Part shown: positions 60,480 to 64,000 of the stretch, piece after piece | How the letters are laid out: every line of letters starts with the position of its first letter | Position numbering within the stretch: position 1 is the first letter of the stretch | Assembly (NCBI RefSeq): GCF_000252855.1 | Contig: NC_017045.1 | Coordinates: forward strand, 1,488,001 to 1,552,000 | Direction: 5' to 3' | Length of the DNA stretch: 64,000 nt | Source: Riemerella anatipestifer ATCC 11845 = DSM 15868 | GTDB lineage: Bacteria > Bacteroidota > Bacteroidia > Flavobacteriales > Weeksellaceae | Program-made: the position numbers and the translations under genes | Notes under the pieces: generated by a model | The model's input: the letters and a program-made list of their open reading frames with translations, nothing else | Told to the model about the DNA's origin: nothing | The model's database searches: none

Positions 60480-61409
60480 ATGATAACATTTCCCAAAAAA
60501 CTAAAAAAAGGAGCTAAAATAGGCATTATTTCTCCCGCAGGTGCTGTAGAGGCTTCACAAATACAGACAGGTATAGAACGAATACAGTCTAAAGGATATG
60601 AACCTATTTTGAGTCCGCATTGCTTGGGGATTTTTAAGAATGGATACAATTATTCTGGGACAGAGAAAGAGCGTTTATCGGACATCAATTGGGCATTTTC
60701 TAGCTCGGAGCTTTCGGCAGTATGGGCAACTAGAGGAGGTTATGGTTGTCAGCATCTCATTAAAAAGATTAAATTATCTGCCTTCAGGGAGAATCCTAAA
60801 TGGTATATAGGTTATTCAGACAATACTGTAATCCAAAGTTATCTTCTAAAAAACGGATTTGCTAGCATACACGGGCAAACACTTAAAACCGCTTCGTTTG
60901 GGGTCTCGGAGGAAAGTTATGAGTTTATTTTTGATATTCTTGAGGGAACACTTCCTAAATATGAAATTATACCACACGCATTTAATAAAGAAGGTGTAGC
61001 GGAAGGCACTCTAATAGGCGGAAATTTAGCCTTGATTTATGCCTTGTTGGGAAGTCCATATTCCTTTAATTTTAAAGATAAAATCCTTTTTATAGAAGAT
61101 ATAGGCGAGAACTTTTACGCTCTTGATAGAATGCTGATGGGGCTAGAACTTGCAGGAGCATTTAGAAAAATAAAAGGGCTCATCATAGGTGGTATGACGA
61201 ATATGGGCTCCGAAACCGATAATCCAAACTATGAAGACAGTTTTGATAGCTTTGCTTATGAAATTGTAAAACAAAGATTGGAGAAATATAAAATCCCTGT
61301 GATGTATCAGTTTCCTAATGGGCATATCTATCATAATTTGCCGCTTATTTTGGGGGCTTCGGTTCGCCTTGAAATTACCTCTGAAAAAGCAGAACTTTTT
61401 TATCTATAA
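60480..61409 (+). CDS. LD-carboxypeptidase (peptidase family S66)
   Basis: A 309-residue serine peptidase of the LdcA/MccF family, which removes the terminal D-Ala of murein tetrapeptides or cleaves related amides. Catalytic triad: Ser in IGYSDNTVI, Glu in LFIEDIGENFYALDRML, and His in QFPNGHIYHNLPL; WATRGGYGCQHL is also typical. ATG at 60480 (MITFPKKLKKGAKIGIISPAG) is used and not the upstream TTG. YraN follows at 3 bp. Confidence 0.92.
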   Translation: MITFPKKLKKGAKIGIISPAGAVEASQIQTGIERIQSKGYEPILSPHCLGIFKNGYNYSGTEKERLSDINWAFSSSELSAVWATRGGYGCQHLIKKIKLSAFRENPKWYIGYSDNTVIQSYLLKNGFASIHGQTLKTASFGVSEESYEFIFDILEGTLPKYEIIPHAFNKEGVAEGTLIGGNLALIYALLGSPYSFNFKDKILFIEDIGENFYALDRMLMGLELAGAFRKIKGLIIGGMTNMGSETDNPNYEDSFDSFAYEIVKQRLEKYKIPVMYQFPNGHIYHNLPLILGASVRLEITSEKAELFYL

Positions 61410-61412
61410 AAA

Positions 61413-61781
61413 ATGGCAGAGCATAATGATTTTGGAAAAGAAGCCGAAAATCAAGCCGTATTTTTCTTGGAGCAAAAGGGCTATAATATCATAGCCAGGA
61501 ACTTTAGATACCTTAAAGCAGAGCTAGATATTATTGCCGAAAAAGATAATACTCTAGTGGTGCTAGAAGTTAAAGCAAGGCAGCACAATGCTTTAGTAGA
61601 GCCTCACGAAGCAGTAAACAAACGGAAAATAAAACTCATTATTTCTGCTACTAACGAATTTCTACAAAGCTATCCCAAAAATTTAGAAGTGAGATTCGAC
61701 ATTGTTTCGATTATTAAGACGCCACAAAATGCCTTTGAAATTACTCACATAGAAAGTGCTTTTGAAAGTATAGATGGATGA
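61413..61781 (+). CDS. YraN family (UPF0102) endonuclease-like protein
   Basis: A 122-residue protein with the restriction-endonuclease-like YraN pattern: GYNIIARNFRYLKAELDIIA (Glu/Asp) and NTLVVLEVKARQ (ExK). The family is broadly conserved and of unknown function. Four bases separate it from the S66 peptidase, so it is co-transcribed. Confidence 0.93.
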   Translation: MAEHNDFGKEAENQAVFFLEQKGYNIIARNFRYLKAELDIIAEKDNTLVVLEVKARQHNALVEPHEAVNKRKIKLIISATNEFLQSYPKNLEVRFDIVSIIKTPQNAFEITHIESAFESIDG

Positions 61782-61849
61782 GTTTTACAGTTCACTCATA
61801 TAAAACTACCATTCAGTAAGATATTTTTATTTAGGGCAAAGGTCCGTTT

Positions 61850-61857
61850 TATATTTG
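61850..61857 (+). promoter_or_regulatory. -7 box (TATATTTG) for the 219-aa periplasmic protein
   Basis: TATATTTG lies 32 bp before the start codon. Confidence 0.45.
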
Positions 61858-61889
61858 CATCAGAAAGTTTAACAAAAAAATATCTTATT

Positions 61890-62549
61890 ATGAAAAACAA
61901 AGTTCTAAACACAAAGAAATGGGTCGCTGTTTTAGCCGTAGTAGTTAGCACAGATTTTGCACACGCACAAACCGATTATCAATCTCAACTACAAAAGAGC
62001 ATTGTTCAGATGGAACAATCCAAAAATGCCCAAGAGTTGGCTCCCGTAACTAAAGCGTTTGTGAAAATAGCTGAAGAAAATCCTAATCAGTGGTTGCCTT
62101 ACTATTATGCGAGTTACAATAGTGTAATGGAAGGGTTCAGAGGTAATTACACCGATAAAACCAAGTTAGAAACCTTAGCTAACCAAGCTGAAGAATGGAT
62201 GAAAAAGGCAGAGGCTCTTTCGCCTGAAAATGCAGAGATTTATATTCTTAAAGCTCGCATCAATGGATTGAGAATGATGATAAATCCACAGAAATATTAT
62301 GCGACTGATGGCAAATCTTATGGCGAAAATTTAGCGAAGGCTAAAAAACTTAGCCCTAATAATCCGAGAATTACTTTGCTGAAAGCTGAAACGGTGTACT
62401 ATACGCCAAAAGAACACGGTGGAAGTAAGGAACTTGGTTTAAAACTATTTGAAAAAGCCTTAAAACAGTTTGAAACTCAAGAAGCCGAGCAAAAACTATT
62501 GCCTCATTGGGGCAAGAAAGAGGCTCAGTATTTCTTATCTTTGAAATAA
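61890..62549 (+). CDS. Periplasmic TPR-like protein (219 aa), unknown
   Basis: A signal peptide (VLAVVVSTDFAHAQ) precedes an all-helical protein with TPR-like segments: LAPVTKAFVKIAEENPNQWL, LANQAEEWMKKAEALSPENA and NLAKAKKLSPNNPRITLLKA. The pattern W-x-P-Y-Y in WLPYYYASYNSV and the late HGGSKELGLKLFEKALKQF recall a Bacteroidota family of unknown function. A terminator hairpin follows; the LytS-type kinase gene begins 57 bp on. Confidence 0.8.
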   Translation: MKNKVLNTKKWVAVLAVVVSTDFAHAQTDYQSQLQKSIVQMEQSKNAQELAPVTKAFVKIAEENPNQWLPYYYASYNSVMEGFRGNYTDKTKLETLANQAEEWMKKAEALSPENAEIYILKARINGLRMMINPQKYYATDGKSYGENLAKAKKLSPNNPRITLLKAETVYYTPKEHGGSKELGLKLFEKALKQFETQEAEQKLLPHWGKKEAQYFLSLK

Positions 62550-62562
62550 ATATAAATATTTT

Positions 62563-62592
62563 GGTGAGGAAGAACTTTCCTCACCATCTTTT
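62563..62592 (+). terminator. Terminator before the two-component genes
   Basis: GGTGAGGAA/TTCCTCACC form a perfect 9-bp stem with a 5-base loop and a T-rich tail. Confidence 0.8.
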
Positions 62593-62606
62593 TCAAAATT
62601 TAGCTT

Positions 62607-63632
62607 ATGAAAACTTTTTCCTTTAAAAATATACGCACTTTGTTTATTGTAAGCGTACTTTCTGCTCTTTTCTTCTTTCTCATTACCTCGTCTGAAAAAA
62701 CAATTCGTAACTTTTTTATTAGCTGGGCAATATCGCTTGTCTATACTTTTGGCTATGGGTTATGTAATGGATTGATGAATGAACAACTTAATGAAAAGTA
62801 TAATTGGAATACTCATACTAAACCTCGTCTGATAATTGGACTTATAGCAACAGTTATTCTTAATACTCTAATAACTTATTTGCTAAATTATATTTCTTTT
62901 GTTCAGTTAAGAGGAGTTCCTACAGAAGATTTTTTTAGTAAAAAATACGGTTTTATCAATTGGTTTTGGATAAATTTCGCATTGCTAATATCATCATTAT
63001 ATCATGTTTACTATTTTATGAAAGCCTTGCAGCAAAGCACTCAAGAGAAAATAGAAGTGCAGGAGCAATTAGCCAAAGCCTCAGAGGCACAGTTTCAAAG
63101 TTTAAAGACTCAGTTAGACCCGCATTTTCTGTTTAATTCTTTAAATGTCTTAACAGCGTTGATTGAGGAAAACCCACCGAAAGCTCAAAAATTTACGGAA
63201 GATATGTCTAAAATATACCGTTATGTTTTGGAACAAAGAGACAAAAAAACGGTGAGTGTTGCCGAAGAAATCAGCTTTGCAAAAACCTATGCCGAACTTC
63301 TTAAAACCCGTTTTGAAGACAGTGTTAATTTTAGTTTTGATATAAATCCCAACTTTGAAAATCATTTGGTAGTGCCATTGTCCTTACAATTATTGTTGGA
63401 GAATGTGATTAAACACAACTTTGCTACCATTCAAAAACCGTTGAATATTAAGGTTTATACCGCCTCGTCTTATTTGATGGTAGAAAATAATTCACAAGCA
63501 AGAGAGATGCCTGCAGGTAGTACAGGCGTTGGATTAAAGAACATTCAGCAACGCTACGCCTTACTCACACATAAGGAAGTGAATGTTGTTAAAAATGAAA
63601 CTGTTTTTCGTGTAGAAATCCCTTTGATATAA
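62607..63632 (+). CDS. LytS-type sensor histidine kinase
   Basis: A 341-residue kinase with four N-terminal membrane helices (about 12-30, 36-55, 76-95, 117-135), a short coiled coil (about 140-165) and the His_kinase domain QFQSLKTQLDPHFLFNSLNV with the phosphorylated His. The ATP-binding part has PLSLQLLLENVIKHN and STGVGLKNIQQRY. It is encoded 10 bp before a LytTR response regulator, with which it forms a pair. The stimulus is unknown. Confidence 0.92.
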   Translation: MKTFSFKNIRTLFIVSVLSALFFFLITSSEKTIRNFFISWAISLVYTFGYGLCNGLMNEQLNEKYNWNTHTKPRLIIGLIATVILNTLITYLLNYISFVQLRGVPTEDFFSKKYGFINWFWINFALLISSLYHVYYFMKALQQSTQEKIEVQEQLAKASEAQFQSLKTQLDPHFLFNSLNVLTALIEENPPKAQKFTEDMSKIYRYVLEQRDKKTVSVAEEISFAKTYAELLKTRFEDSVNFSFDINPNFENHLVVPLSLQLLLENVIKHNFATIQKPLNIKVYTASSYLMVENNSQAREMPAGSTGVGLKNIQQRYALLTHKEVNVVKNETVFRVEIPLI

Positions 63633-63642
63633 TATTAAAAAA

Positions 63643-64000
63643 ATGAAAGCAATTATTATAGAAGACGAACAACTTGCTGCAAGAAAGCTAAAACGAATGT
63701 TAGAGAAGTTTCCAGAGATAGAGGTGGTAGCAACTTTATCTTCGGTAGAGGAAGGCGTTGATTATTTTAAAACCCAACCGCACCCTGACCTTATTTTTTC
63801 GGATATTATGTTAGGTGATGGGCTGTCTTTTGATATTTTTGAACAAGTGCCTACCAAAAGTTTCATTATTTATACTACGGCGTTTGACCAATATACTTTA
63901 AAGGCGTTTAAGCTTAACTCTATTGATTATTTACTAAAGCCTTTTTCACAAGAGGATTTAGAACAGGCGATAGAGAAGTTTCATTCCTTCCTTCCAAAAG
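63643..64000 (+). CDS. LytTR-type response regulator (3' end beyond window)
   Basis: The visible 119 codons are a receiver domain: IIIEDEQLAARKLKRML (acidic pocket), PDLIFSDIMLGDGLS (phospho-acceptor Asp), FIIYTTAFDQY (Thr) and DYLLKPFSQEDL (Lys). The context, directly after a LytS-type kinase, predicts a C-terminal LytTR DNA-binding domain, which lies outside the window. Confidence 0.9.
   Translation, partial: MKAIIIEDEQLAARKLKRMLEKFPEIEVVATLSSVEEGVDYFKTQPHPDLIFSDIMLGDGLSFDIFEQVPTKSFIIYTTAFDQYTLKAFKLNSIDYLLKPFSQEDLEQAIEKFHSFLPK

Overview
The window is an AT-rich chromosomal segment from a member of the Bacteroidota, most likely the Weeksellaceae branch of Flavobacteriales (Riemerella/Chryseobacterium-like). 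The reasons are gene content and neighbourhood (GLPGLI-family protein, DUF4296 lipoprotein beside tgt, OmpP1/FadL paired with an SGNH lipoprotein, TopA with C-terminal repeats instead of zinc fingers) and the recurrent TAnnTTTG promoter box that replaces the sigma70 -10 element in this phylum. The genus is an inference; no rRNA gene is present.

Layout. 1-3.9 kb: 3' end of ftsY, a small GlsB-type membrane protein and topA. 3.9-11.6 kb: an arginase-fold protein lacking its metal ligands, then a surface-polysaccharide cluster: GT2 glycosyltransferase, EpsG/Wzy-like polymerase, a frameshifted WecA/TagO-type sugar-phosphate transferase, Wza-like export lipoprotein and Wzc-like tyrosine kinase with a (Gly-Tyr)10 tail. 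11.7-22.3 kb: mutS, a frameshifted acyltransferase, dpm1, a DUF4296 lipoprotein, tgt, a GC-rich dispersed repeat, an LptF/LptG permease, birA, rsfS and ftsH. 22.3-24.8 kb: an NhaC-family transporter behind a compact SAM riboswitch-like leader (suggesting a methionine transporter), and a lipoprotein.

24.9-40.7 kb is an accessory region. A 15.2-kb island lies between two perfect 61-bp direct repeats made from the 3' end of tRNA-Asn and its terminator. It has a tyrosine integrase at one end, shared 13-mers just inside both ends that look like integrase arm sites, an SF2 helicase-like protein, a Sak4/RecA-like ATPase, a DUF3871 protein, a two-gene DNA methyltransferase plus PD-(D/E)XK nuclease module, a divergent XRE regulator/unknown-protein pair with overlapping operator and promoters, and several unknown cargo genes. 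No relaxase, conjugation or virion genes are visible, so it resembles a non-self-transmissible integrative element or phage satellite more than an ICE. Left of it, the N-terminal fragment of a second integrase with different putative arm repeats marks an older element in the same tRNA site.

40.7-64 kb is ordinary chromosome: rseP, an outer-membrane protein, omega-amidase, an ATP-grasp protein, uvrB, a Crp/Fnr regulator, a DinB protein, an unusual 66-bp tandem repeat, OmpP1/FadL plus SGNH lipoprotein, prs, rplY, a SprT-like protein, a mannose-1-phosphate guanylyltransferase, comM, a GLPGLI protein, an ECF-like sigma factor followed by an unannotated 44-aa gene, a HAD phosphatase, trpS, a LysE exporter, an S66 peptidase, yraN, a periplasmic protein and a LytS/LytTR two-component pair running off the right edge. 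The manC and dpm1 genes could supply mannose donors for the polysaccharide and glycan pathways encoded at the left.
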